NCBI GenBank assembly: GCA_025937665.1
Contig: JAICQW010000049.1
Span: 1 to 10,837 of the forward strand
From: Nitrososphaeraceae archaeon
Lineage (GTDB): Archaea; Thermoproteota; Nitrososphaeria; Nitrososphaerales; Nitrososphaeraceae
Reading direction: 5' to 3'
Length of the DNA: 10,837 nt
A program made the translations under genes and the position numbers. Under the pieces are notes generated by a model. The model was given only the letters and a program-made list of their open reading frames with translations. It had not been told where the DNA came from and did not search any database. Positions 1 through 6,109 of the stretch are shown here, one piece after another (the stretch's first letter is position 1; every line of letters begins with the position of its first letter).

Positions 1-99
1 ATCAGCATCGGTACTATCAGCATCGGTACTATCAGCATCGGTACTATCAGCATCGGTACTATCAGCATCGGTACTATCAGCATCGGTACTATCAGCATC
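1..99. repeat. 15-bp perfect tandem repeat, 6.6 copies
   Basis: The unit ATCAGCATCGGTACT occurs six times without a mismatch at 1-90, followed by the first nine bases of a seventh copy at 91-99. The array runs off the left edge, so its copy number is unknown. It lies in the coding region of the minus-strand secreted protein. A unit length divisible by three means gain or loss of copies keeps the frame. Perfect identity, including third codon positions, points to recent expansion by slippage or unequal recombination. Confidence 0.95.
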
Positions 100-252
100 T
101 GCTCTTTTGGTATCTGCTGATTTTTCGCTTTTCTCATCGGATTGTGCGGTAGCAGTTAACAGTATAGAGCATTCAAGTGAAGTAATGAGCATTATGATTA
201 AAATTGACGAGAGTAAAACGTATTTCTTATTCCGGTTTAACGATTCTATCAA
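1..252 (-). CDS. Secreted protein with STDAD pentapeptide repeats (3' end outside window)
   Basis: Partial gene: 84 codons are visible and the frame is still open at the left edge. It is read from a TTG at 252-250, the only plausible start after an in-frame TAA a few codons upstream. The N-terminus looks like a signal peptide: a basic stretch with N6, R7, K9 and K10, then a hydrophobic core at about residues 12-33 and an Ala-X-Ala site (TATA, 33-36) before QSDEKSEK. After a short charged linker, residues 55-84 are six identical copies of STDAD, encoded by perfect 15-bp DNA repeats. The mature part seen is very acidic, low in complexity and without Cys. A TATA-like element about 32 bp upstream supports the start. 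I do not recognise the family. A surface or exported spacer/stalk region is a guess, because any folded domain lies outside the window. Confidence 0.72.
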   Translation of the reverse strand, partial: MIESLNRNKKYVLLSSILIIMLITSLECSILLTATAQSDEKSEKSADTKRADADSTDADSTDADSTDADSTDADSTDADSTDAD

Positions 253-278
253 GACTTGATTCGAAACTTATTTGAATT

Positions 279-290
279 CTTTTATATTTA
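279..290 (-). promoter_or_regulatory. Probable TATA box for the secreted repeat protein
   Basis: On the minus strand this reads TAAATATAAAAG, close to an archaeal TATA box. Its centre is about 32 bp before the TTG at 252, which predicts a transcript with a leader of only a few bases and agrees with the TTG start. Confidence 0.45.
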
Positions 291-424
291 CGGAATGTCG
301 AAAAAATTACTGAAATCAACAACAGGAAAATAACTTCATTGACTATAAGAAAATACCATAATATGTATGAAATAATAGGCTGCCTTTGAAATATTTGCTT
401 GATGTTTTAATAAAATTTAAGATG

Positions 425-451
425 CTTGGAATAATTTTTTATTCTTCCAAG
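425..451. promoter_or_regulatory. Inverted repeat just upstream of dinB
   Basis: CTTGGAA at 425-431 pairs with TTCCAAG at 445-451 across an AT-rich 13-base centre, which itself contains a weaker GAATAA/TTATTC match. It ends 20 bases before the TTG start of the polymerase gene and lies just downstream of an AT-rich TATA-like stretch (about 407-421). An operator near the transcription start or a hairpin in the leader are both possible. The sequence does not decide between them. Confidence 0.35.
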
Positions 452-471
452 AATCAATTTATCAAGTACTA

Positions 472-1605
472 TTGAGTGAGAATATTTCCTTAAATGAGAT
501 AGAAAAGAGAATAATATTTCATATTGATTTTGACTATTTCTATGCACAATGTGAAGAAATAAGAAATCCAGAATTAAGAAATATTCCAAGCGTAGTCTGC
601 GTATATTCAGGCCGGGAAGACGATTCAGGTGTCGTCAGTACATGCAATTATGAGGCACGAAAATATGGTGTCAAAGCGGCGATGCCCATTAAATTGGCAA
701 AGTCAAAGTTAAAAGATGTTCATTCAATGTTTCTCCCTACTGACATGCCCTATTACCATGAAATATCCACAAAAGCAATGAGGATAATTCAAAATTACGG
801 GGAACTCTTTGAGCAAGTCAGTGTAGATGAATGTTATATGGACTTTACAAAAATAACGAATTCTGATTTTGATGATGCAAAAATTTTTGCTGTATCCTTG
901 CAAAAAAGTATCAAAGACCAGATTAAATTGACATGTTCCATTGGGGTGGGACCTAATAAATTAATAGCAAAAATAGCATCGGGTATCAATAAGCCCAATG
1001 GAATAACAGTTGTACGTCTGGAAGATGCCAAACAATTTATCTCAAATTGTAAGATTGATGATATCCCTGGAGTTGGTCCAAAAACATCCAAGAAACTGGA
1101 AATGCTAGGGATAAAATCGGTATCTGATATATCAAACAAAGGTATTTTTGAACTAAGAGATGCTCTAGGTTATAAGATTGCAACTTTTCTGGTGAATGCG
1201 TCAAATGCAATCGATTATTCACAGATAAAAGTTCGTGGAACTTCAAAACAAATTGGCAAGATAGTTACCTTAAAAAAAGATACAACAACTTTGGAACAGA
1301 TAAAATTGACAGTGGAAAATCTTTGTACATCCGTATTTGAAAATTTAGAAAATAAACGACAGGCATTCAGAGTTCTCACTATAATATTAATTTTAGAAAA
1401 CCTTCAACATGTTTCATTTTCTAAAAGCCTAAAACTTTATTCAGCATCCCTTGATGAATTGCATAAGAATTCATTATCAATCACAAATGAAATGATCAGT
1501 AATAATTCAATCTCTCTTGACAACATAAGGAGGATTGGTATTGTAGTATCTGATCTAAAGGATATCTCAGGACAGGATTCGTTATTGAATTATCTCGAGA
1601 ATTAG
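472..1605 (+). CDS. dinB: Y-family DNA polymerase IV (Dpo4/DinB type)
   Basis: Translesion polymerase that copies past damaged template bases with low fidelity, working with the PCNA clamp. The 377-residue product aligns along its length with Sulfolobus Dpo4. The palm motif DFDYFYAQ is at 19-26, so D19 is the first metal ligand and Y24 the steric-gate residue that excludes ribonucleotides. SVDECYMD (117-124) supplies D119 and E120. A helix-hairpin-helix-like segment with DDIPGVGPKTSKKLEMLGI is near 195-214, and the little-finger domain follows to about 365. The tail QDSLLNYL (368-375) fits a PIP box (Qxx-aliphatic-xx-aromatic). The TTG at 472 is the only ATG/GTG/TTG codon between the upstream in-frame stop at 418 and D19, so the start is secure. 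The gene stands alone and converges on the cobalamin operon. Confidence 0.96.
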   Translation: MSENISLNEIEKRIIFHIDFDYFYAQCEEIRNPELRNIPSVVCVYSGREDDSGVVSTCNYEARKYGVKAAMPIKLAKSKLKDVHSMFLPTDMPYYHEISTKAMRIIQNYGELFEQVSVDECYMDFTKITNSDFDDAKIFAVSLQKSIKDQIKLTCSIGVGPNKLIAKIASGINKPNGITVVRLEDAKQFISNCKIDDIPGVGPKTSKKLEMLGIKSVSDISNKGIFELRDALGYKIATFLVNASNAIDYSQIKVRGTSKQIGKIVTLKKDTTTLEQIKLTVENLCTSVFENLENKRQAFRVLTIILILENLQHVSFSKSLKLYSASLDELHKNSLSITNEMISNNSISLDNIRRIGIVVSDLKDISGQDSLLNYLEN

Positions 1606-1705
1606 AGTTTGTAATTTCTTGTATTTTATCGTGGTTAATATAGTTTCAATGATTTACTGTGCTTTAAGAAATAGTGTTTAAGAAATCGGATGCATTTCAT
1701 ATGAT

Positions 1706-2674
1706 TTATGAAGATATGACCTTCAGTGATCTATTAACTAATTCTTTTACGACTTTATCTGATTTTGATCCGATTATTTTTGCGTTTATGAAGTTAGGTT
1801 TTCCTCCACCGCTCCCCATATTCTGTTCTTTTCTCAGTTCTTCAAAGATTTTAGCACAGTCTAAATTAATATCATCACTCCTTGCAAAAATAAGAGATGC
1901 CATGTCATTGTCAACCATATTGACGAGAACAACAACTGTTCCTGATTTAAGTATCATGTCTCCTGCGAAATTTTGGATAGTACGCCAGTCCATATCATGT
2001 AGGATTGTTGCAATTAGATTCATGTTCTGATTGTCAATTGTCCGAACCGGTATATCTAACAGTAACTTGTTTGTTAATTTTTTTAAACGATTGTGATATT
2101 GTTCTCTTTCATTGGATAGCTTCTTTATAGTAGCCTCAACTGTATTATAATTTGCTCCGATTTGAGCACAAATATTATTAATCTTTTCTGTTATTCTAAC
2201 TGCCTCGTCCATCGCATTTTTGCCAACCATGAACCTGATCTCATAATCAGATCCATTCATTGACATATTAGTTACCAAGAAAAATATACATTCAGACAAA
2301 TTATTAACATGTTCCATTGAGCATGCAGAAAAATCGTGCTTTTCTATTTCAACTACTGTAATGGCATCTACATTCTCCAGTCTTGTTTCATTAGCTCTCA
2401 GAGCTGGGAACACGTTCCTGGCTTCTTGTAGCGAGGAAAATGAGTGACGTGATATTTTTCTGCCTTCTAAGATTAGTCGATTAACTTCCTTCTCAGCAGA
2501 AGCTATCTTTTCAAAATCAAGTTCTACTTCTGATTTTCTTATGAACGCAATATTGTATGGATCCTTATGTTCTACTTTTCTCACGCTTAGTGTACTTTTT
2601 AATACTTTTTGCAGCGATCCTATAAAGGCATGTTCTGCAGTATGCGCTGCTCTTGTGTCCACACCCATCATCAT
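1706..2674 (-). CDS. AlaX-like alanyl-tRNA editing protein with C-terminal DHHA1 domain
   Basis: Resembles the editing half of alanyl-tRNA synthetase without the aminoacylation domain, so it probably hydrolyses Ser or Gly wrongly attached to tRNA-Ala. An N-terminal HTAEH (H11, H15) and a later CSMEH (C118, H122) match the paired HxxxH and CxxxH zinc motifs of AlaX/ThrRS-like editing domains. A helical, probably coiled-coil linker occupies about 155-205. The C-terminus has a DHHA1/C-Ala-like fold, ending in the glycine-rich GSGGGKPNFINAK near 287-299. The start is an ATG at 2674 that shares one base with the cbiC stop. A TTG three bases earlier would add one residue and give a 4-nt overlap, and two more ATGs follow directly. 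It is the last gene of the cbiG-cbiX-cbiC operon, with no obvious functional link to cobalamin. Family assignment is firm; substrate is inferred. Confidence 0.8.
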   Translation of the reverse strand: MMMGVDTRAAHTAEHAFIGSLQKVLKSTLSVRKVEHKDPYNIAFIRKSEVELDFEKIASAEKEVNRLILEGRKISRHSFSSLQEARNVFPALRANETRLENVDAITVVEIEKHDFSACSMEHVNNLSECIFFLVTNMSMNGSDYEIRFMVGKNAMDEAVRITEKINNICAQIGANYNTVEATIKKLSNEREQYHNRLKKLTNKLLLDIPVRTIDNQNMNLIATILHDMDWRTIQNFAGDMILKSGTVVVLVNMVDNDMASLIFARSDDINLDCAKIFEELRKEQNMGSGGGKPNFINAKIIGSKSDKVVKELVNRSLKVISS

Positions 2675-3366
2675 CAATTCAAGCTACTAATATACAGGAG
2701 CATTAAAGCGTTAATTATTGATGACGCCGCAGGGCTTCCACCCTTTCTTCCAGTATTTGTAATAAACTCCACATTCGTCGTTGAAAGTTCAGATTTTGAT
2801 TCTGCTGCTGAAACAAATCCTACAGGTATTCCAATTACAAGTGCTGGCATTACTGTATTTTCATTTATCATCTTGATTACCTCATACAATGCGGTTGGGG
2901 CATTTCCTATTACAACAATTCCACCATCGATTTCTTTAGATGAGTATCTCATTGCCACTGTGGAGCGAGTCTTATTTTCATTTTTAGATATGTCGATCAC
3001 CTCCTTATTCGATATATTGCATACAAGACTATTCCCAATTTTTGCTACAGATTTCTTGTTTATGCCTGACTGTACCATGTCAACATCAACAACTATGTGT
3101 CGCTTCTTCCTAAACGCTTCGAAAGCATATTCGATGGCGCTAGCAGAAAAGATAATTCCGTTCTTATCAGGTTTTGCAAAATCAAAATCAGCAGTTGCAT
3201 GGATTACACGTCTGACAACATTCCATTGTAGTTCACTGTAACCATGAGTTCCAATTTCAGATTCAATGATTTTCATACTGTTTTCTTCTATACCAAGTGA
3301 AGATTCAGACATATCCCTGGACTTTGCCCTTACTGCTCTCTCGATATTATCACTATTTTCGATCAA
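2674..3366 (-). CDS. cbiC: Cobalt-precorrin-8 methylmutase CbiC
   Basis: Moves the C-11 methyl group to C-12 in the corrin ring, converting cobalt-precorrin-8 to cobyrinate in adenosylcobalamin synthesis. The 230-residue product has the CbiC/CobH signature RRVIHATADFDFA (52-64), with H56 as the expected catalytic histidine. A GNAPTAL ring-binding loop lies at about 153-159, and a GIPVGFVSAAESK segment with a later TGRKGGSPAAS loop follows, as in the family. Length is normal. The start is uncertain: TTG at 3366 overlaps the end of cbiX by 14 nt, while ATG at 3312 (residue 19 here) would leave a gap of about 40 nt and still keep the family core. Downstream it meets the editing-like gene in a TTGATGATG junction, so co-translation is likely. 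Confidence 0.93.
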   Translation of the reverse strand: MIENSDNIERAVRAKSRDMSESSLGIEENSMKIIESEIGTHGYSELQWNVVRRVIHATADFDFAKPDKNGIIFSASAIEYAFEAFRKKRHIVVDVDMVQSGINKKSVAKIGNSLVCNISNKEVIDISKNENKTRSTVAMRYSSKEIDGGIVVIGNAPTALYEVIKMINENTVMPALVIGIPVGFVSAAESKSELSTTNVEFITNTGRKGGSPAASSIINALMLLYISSLN

Positions 3367-4120
3367 CTTTTCCTTCCGCCTCTTTTGCCCTCTCTAGTAC
3401 CAAGCTCACGAGTTTGGGGTCTACGCCAAAATGCTCTGTAACATAAACCTTGATATTATCTAGATTGTAGTTTTCCAACGCAGAATTGATATCTTTTACA
3501 ACATCATTTTTTATATGCGCTCCCTTGTGTAGGAAGTAGGGAACGATTATCACTGTACTTGGCTTGTTGGAAATAATCTTGTCTATTCCGTTGGCTATAC
3601 GTGGTTCATCTAATTCAAGAAAACAAAATGTAACACTTCTGAAATCTGCCTTTAGACTGTTAACCGTATGTACAAATGCAGTTCTAGCACTCCTGTCACT
3701 GCTTCCATGACCTATTACAAGTATATCGCACTTGTCATTTGATAATAAAACATTATTTTTTTCTCTTGCAGTATGAATTCTATCTCTAATGAGCGATTCA
3801 AGTGTAGTATGATAGCTCAGAGGTTTTGTAATTACTACTTTTAACTTCCTATCATAACAGATTCTCGCAGTTTTTTTTACAGAATCTTTTAACTTCATCC
3901 CGGGATACAAGAAATAGGGCATTACGGTGATAGAATCTACATTGCTGGAAATGCACTTGTTAATCCCTTCTTCGATGTATGGTGGTATAACTTCAAGAAA
4001 GCAATGATCTACATATGCATATTCACTTTCATCCCTGATCATAGTACATAATTGGGCAAGCTCTTCTTTTGCCTCCGGTTCCCTGCTGCCTCTATCGATT
4101 AGTAACAAAGCTCTGTTCAT
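3353..4120 (-). CDS. cbiX: Sirohydrochlorin cobaltochelatase CbiX, two-domain form
   Basis: Inserts Co2+ into sirohydrochlorin, the entry step of the cobalt-early cobalamin route. The 255-residue protein is two tandem chelatase halves. The C-terminal half keeps both expected metal-site histidines: H138 in VIGHGSSDRSA and H202 in PYFLHKGAHIKND. At the matching places the N-terminal half has R10 (LLLIDRGSREPEA) and K76 (PYFLYPGMKLKD), so only one half seems able to bind metal. The ATG at 4120 lies one base after the cbiG stop, and the 3' end overlaps cbiC. A related ferrochelatase role (SirB, for siroheme) cannot be excluded from sequence, but placement between cbiG and cbiC favours cobalt. Confidence 0.93.
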   Translation of the reverse strand: MNRALLLIDRGSREPEAKEELAQLCTMIRDESEYAYVDHCFLEVIPPYIEEGINKCISSNVDSITVMPYFLYPGMKLKDSVKKTARICYDRKLKVVITKPLSYHTTLESLIRDRIHTAREKNNVLLSNDKCDILVIGHGSSDRSARTAFVHTVNSLKADFRSVTFCFLELDEPRIANGIDKIISNKPSTVIIVPYFLHKGAHIKNDVVKDINSALENYNLDNIKVYVTEHFGVDPKLVSLVLERAKEAEGKVDRK

Positions 4121-4121
4121 A

Positions 4122-5198
4122 TTAGATATTTACCTTGGAGTAATTTATCCTAGACACTGCCACTGTGAGGTTGGGAGGGAACTTTTGTTTTGTCACTATT
4201 AGTTCACCACCTGAGCTAAGTATTGACGAGGCTTCTGATACACTTGATGTTCCTTCGTATTTTTTTACCACGTCTGAAGGATTTGGAACCATAATCTTGT
4301 CTAACTTTTCTTTGTCATAAAACTCTAGAGGGATTCCATGTTTGTCTGAAAAAAATCCTAATGAATCTGGAGATTTACCTCTATTTATGGTTGAGAGATT
4401 TCTAATGCTAAGAAAAGACAACTTATTTTCCTTTAAGACTTTCAATATACCATCCTCTATTTCCTTCTGAGTCGTATCCCAATGAAAACCTAACCCCACT
4501 ACAAGACTCTTTGGTCTATAAATTACGGATTTATTGACAAGAAGTGGATCTGTAATGATCTTGTCAGAAATTATTAAACCGCCTTTGAAATCATCTGATC
4601 TTAATTCATCAATATCCATTACTATTGATACGTTTTTTGGTAATTCTTTGTTCCACCATTCTGTTTCACCTGTATCCTGATAGACACCTATTTTTTCTTC
4701 ATTAACCATAAAAGCACTAATCTTAGTAACGTTTTCAAAATTTTCAATGCGCCATTTAAATTCGGAACCTAAAAGATCTACTGCTATCGTTTCATTGACA
4801 TCGGCAGCTGTGGTGATTACAGGAGTTGAATTCAGTATATCTGCAATTGATTTGGTTAATGAGTTCGCTCCTCCCAGATGACCTGACAGAGTACTTATTA
4901 CAAAATTCGCTTTATCATCTATAACGATAACTGCTGGATCTGTCTTTTTATCTTTCAACAGATTTGATATTAAACGGATTACAGCTCCCAATGAAAAAAT
5001 GCAAATTATACTTTCATATTCTTTGAAAATCTCCTCAATCATGATTTTTGTATTTTTTTCAAACCAGATAATCTCATCAGAAGAATCTTTGTGTTTTGAT
5101 TGCGCATAAATTGATGCTGAAGGAATTTTTTCTTTTATTCTCTTTGATATATTGATTCCATTTTTAGTAATACAAACAATAGCAACCTTTCTGCTCAT
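4122..5198 (-). CDS. cbiG: Cobalt-precorrin-5A hydrolase CbiG
   Basis: Opens the delta-lactone of cobalt-precorrin-5A and releases acetaldehyde, the step that drives ring contraction in the anaerobic cobalamin pathway. The 358-residue product has the N-terminal/middle CbiG signature: GAVIRL (71-76), DPAVIVID (87-94), LSGHLGGAN (104-112) and ITTAADV (128-134). The C-terminal CbiG_C domain starts around VVGLGFHW (233-240) and contains the RGKSPDSLGFF and VPNPS segments. Start is ATG at 5198, with a TATA-like element about 30 bp upstream. It is the promoter-proximal gene of the operon leading to cbiX, cbiC and the editing-like gene. Length is typical of stand-alone CbiG; there is no fusion to CbiH. 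Confidence 0.95.
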   Translation of the reverse strand: MSRKVAIVCITKNGINISKRIKEKIPSASIYAQSKHKDSSDEIIWFEKNTKIMIEEIFKEYESIICIFSLGAVIRLISNLLKDKKTDPAVIVIDDKANFVISTLSGHLGGANSLTKSIADILNSTPVITTAADVNETIAVDLLGSEFKWRIENFENVTKISAFMVNEEKIGVYQDTGETEWWNKELPKNVSIVMDIDELRSDDFKGGLIISDKIITDPLLVNKSVIYRPKSLVVGLGFHWDTTQKEIEDGILKVLKENKLSFLSIRNLSTINRGKSPDSLGFFSDKHGIPLEFYDKEKLDKIMVPNPSDVVKKYEGTSSVSEASSILSSGGELIVTKQKFPPNLTVAVSRINYSKVNI

Positions 5199-5221
5199 GC
5201 ATTACTCTATAAAAATTGTTC

Positions 5222-5235
5222 AAATAATATACTTT
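5222..5235 (-). promoter_or_regulatory. Probable TATA box of the cbiG operon
   Basis: Read on the minus strand this is AAGTATATTATTT-like, centred about 30 bp upstream of the cbiG ATG, which predicts a very short 5' leader. With so little leader there is no room for a cobalamin riboswitch. Confidence 0.45.
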
Positions 5236-5264
5236 GTGTTAATTGTTATGTCAAAGACATAAAA

Positions 5265-5279
5265 ATTCAAATATTGAAT
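5265..5279. promoter_or_regulatory. Perfect palindrome and possible TATA element before the Cys-rich ORF
   Basis: ATTCAA and TTGAAT flank a central ATA, giving a perfect 15-base inverted repeat. It lies in the divergent space between cbiG and the small Cys-rich ORF, about 32 bp before the ORF's ATG at 5304. The AAATATT core could be a TATA box, and the symmetry could make it an operator; both readings are inference. Confidence 0.35.
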
Positions 5280-5303
5280 GAAACAACAGTATGCAGTATA
5301 CAG

Positions 5304-5444
5304 ATGACATTAACCTTCTTTTGTAAGAGGAATCGTCACACCGAATGTCCTGGTGAATGGCCGATTGGCGATTCGTGTGGCTCAGATCATGACTGCTCAT
5401 TTGACGTAAAGATGTCAAAATGCGAATGCTCATGTCATGAATGA
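5304..5444 (+). CDS. Small cysteine-rich protein, 46 residues
   Basis: Unrecognised short gene. From ATG 5304 to TGA 5442-5444 it encodes 46 residues with seven cysteines (C7, C15, C25, C31, C40, C42, C44) and four histidines (H12, H29, H45 and neighbouring pattern HTECPGEW counts H12). The C-terminus is a tight KCECSCHE cluster at 39-46, after an acidic DHDC (28-31). About 15% Cys in a random AT-rich intergenic ORF is improbable, and its codons are more GC-rich than the flanking DNA, both of which argue for a real gene. A zinc- or other metal-binding microprotein is the natural inference. There is no signal peptide or membrane segment. It is divergent from cbiG and followed by a T-rich stretch at 5471-5486. 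An AAATATT promoter-like element lies upstream. A chance ORF remains possible. Confidence 0.6.
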   Translation: MTLTFFCKRNRHTECPGEWPIGDSCGSDHDCSFDVKMSKCECSCHE

Positions 5445-5548
5445 GTAGCGGTACGTTATGTAATAAGCAGGTTTTTGAGCTTTATTTGAATGTAAATTAA
5501 AAATGATCTTAATGGGGTCAGAAATTATGGTTTTCGATCACTTCTATT

Positions 5549-6109
5549 TCACTCAGCCACCACATCATCATACCCCGTTAGCAATTTATTATTTATTGAT
5601 TTCATTAATTCTTTCGCTTTTAGCTTCATGGCATCATTGATCTTGATTAGAACAAGTCCTTCCAATGGTTGACCATAACATACTAGAGAGTCATTTGGTG
5701 CAAAATAACATACCGGAAGTGTCAGTAAATCCTCCTCGCCTATAACCTGCAAAATGACATCTTTTTTGCCAGTCAGGGCAAATCGTATTTTGGTAATAGC
5801 TTCCTTTCTAATGGTTCCTGCGGGATTAATACATGAAACTATAGTAAAATTCTTTGACCTTAGTTTAGTTATTACATCATCCGAAATTATATCTTTTTCT
5901 TGCCTCCTCTCAACCCCGTCAATTATTGCCAAATCAGGGTAAATATCAAAGTCAACAAGTCTTTCAGTAGAACGGTCACCTACTGTTATTATTTTATGAG
6001 TAGTACCAGCAATCTCTTTTCTAATTTTTTTTTCTGTTATGTCGCTATCTAGAATTAGCTTTCCTAATGGTTTTTTAAGTTCTGCAAGAACTTCAGGCGG
6101 TATTGACAC
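5549..6109 (-). CDS. GTP-dependent dephospho-CoA kinase (archaeal DUF359 family)
   Basis: Phosphorylates the ribose 3'-OH of dephospho-CoA using GTP, the last step of archaeal CoA synthesis (family characterised as TK1697 in Thermococcus). From GTG 6109 the product is 186 residues and opens VSIPPEVLAELKKPLG, where the family core begins. Signatures seen are VGDRSTERLVDFDIYPD (43-59) with AIIDG after it (61-65), INPAGTI (94-100), GEEDLLTLP (124-132) and YGQPLEGLVLI (145-155). These acidic clusters are those expected for Mg-GTP binding. A longer reading from TTG 6193 would add 28 Lys/Gln/Asn-rich residues made by the frame-shifted mrp repeat. I prefer GTG, which overlaps mrp by only 17 nt. It is co-transcribed with mrp. 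Confidence 0.9.
   Translation of the reverse strand: MSIPPEVLAELKKPLGKLILDSDITEKKIRKEIAGTTHKIITVGDRSTERLVDFDIYPDLAIIDGVERRQEKDIISDDVITKLRSKNFTIVSCINPAGTIRKEAITKIRFALTGKKDVILQVIGEEDLLTLPVCYFAPNDSLVCYGQPLEGLVLIKINDAMKLKAKELMKSINNKLLTGYDDVVAE

Larger units (their letters stand above)
253..471. other. Divergent intergenic region, secreted protein / dinB
   Basis: About 219 AT-rich bases holding the minus-strand TATA box (279-290), an AT-rich TATA-like stretch at about 407-421 for dinB and the inverted repeat at 425-451. Short open frames here are 12 codons or fewer with ordinary composition and are not called. Confidence 0.5.

Noticed and set aside
1..99. CRISPR-like array
   Set aside because: The 15-bp units are contiguous, with no spacers, and are in frame in a coding sequence.
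834..1246. Two minus-strand open frames inside dinB
   Set aside because: Both overlap the conserved polymerase frame and have shadow-type composition.
1606..1705. Short ORF of about 16 codons and a TTTAAGAAAT direct repeat (1663-1672, 1677-1686) after dinB
   Set aside because: The ORF is too short and ordinary to support, and a 10-bp AT-rich repeat with 14-bp spacing is easily due to chance.
1674..2030. 118-codon plus-strand open frame
   Set aside because: Antisense shadow of the DHHA1 end of the editing-like gene.
2609..3241. 210-codon plus-strand open frame
   Set aside because: It is antisense to cbiC, which has clear family motifs, and its translation shows no recognisable domain.
5199..5264. 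Cobalamin riboswitch before cbiG
   Set aside because: The space between the probable TATA box and the ATG is too short, and no conserved B12-box-like sequence was seen.
5251..5433. 60-codon minus-strand frame upstream of cbiG
   Set aside because: It is the antisense of the Cys-rich ORF; no motif, and it would occupy the cbiG promoter.
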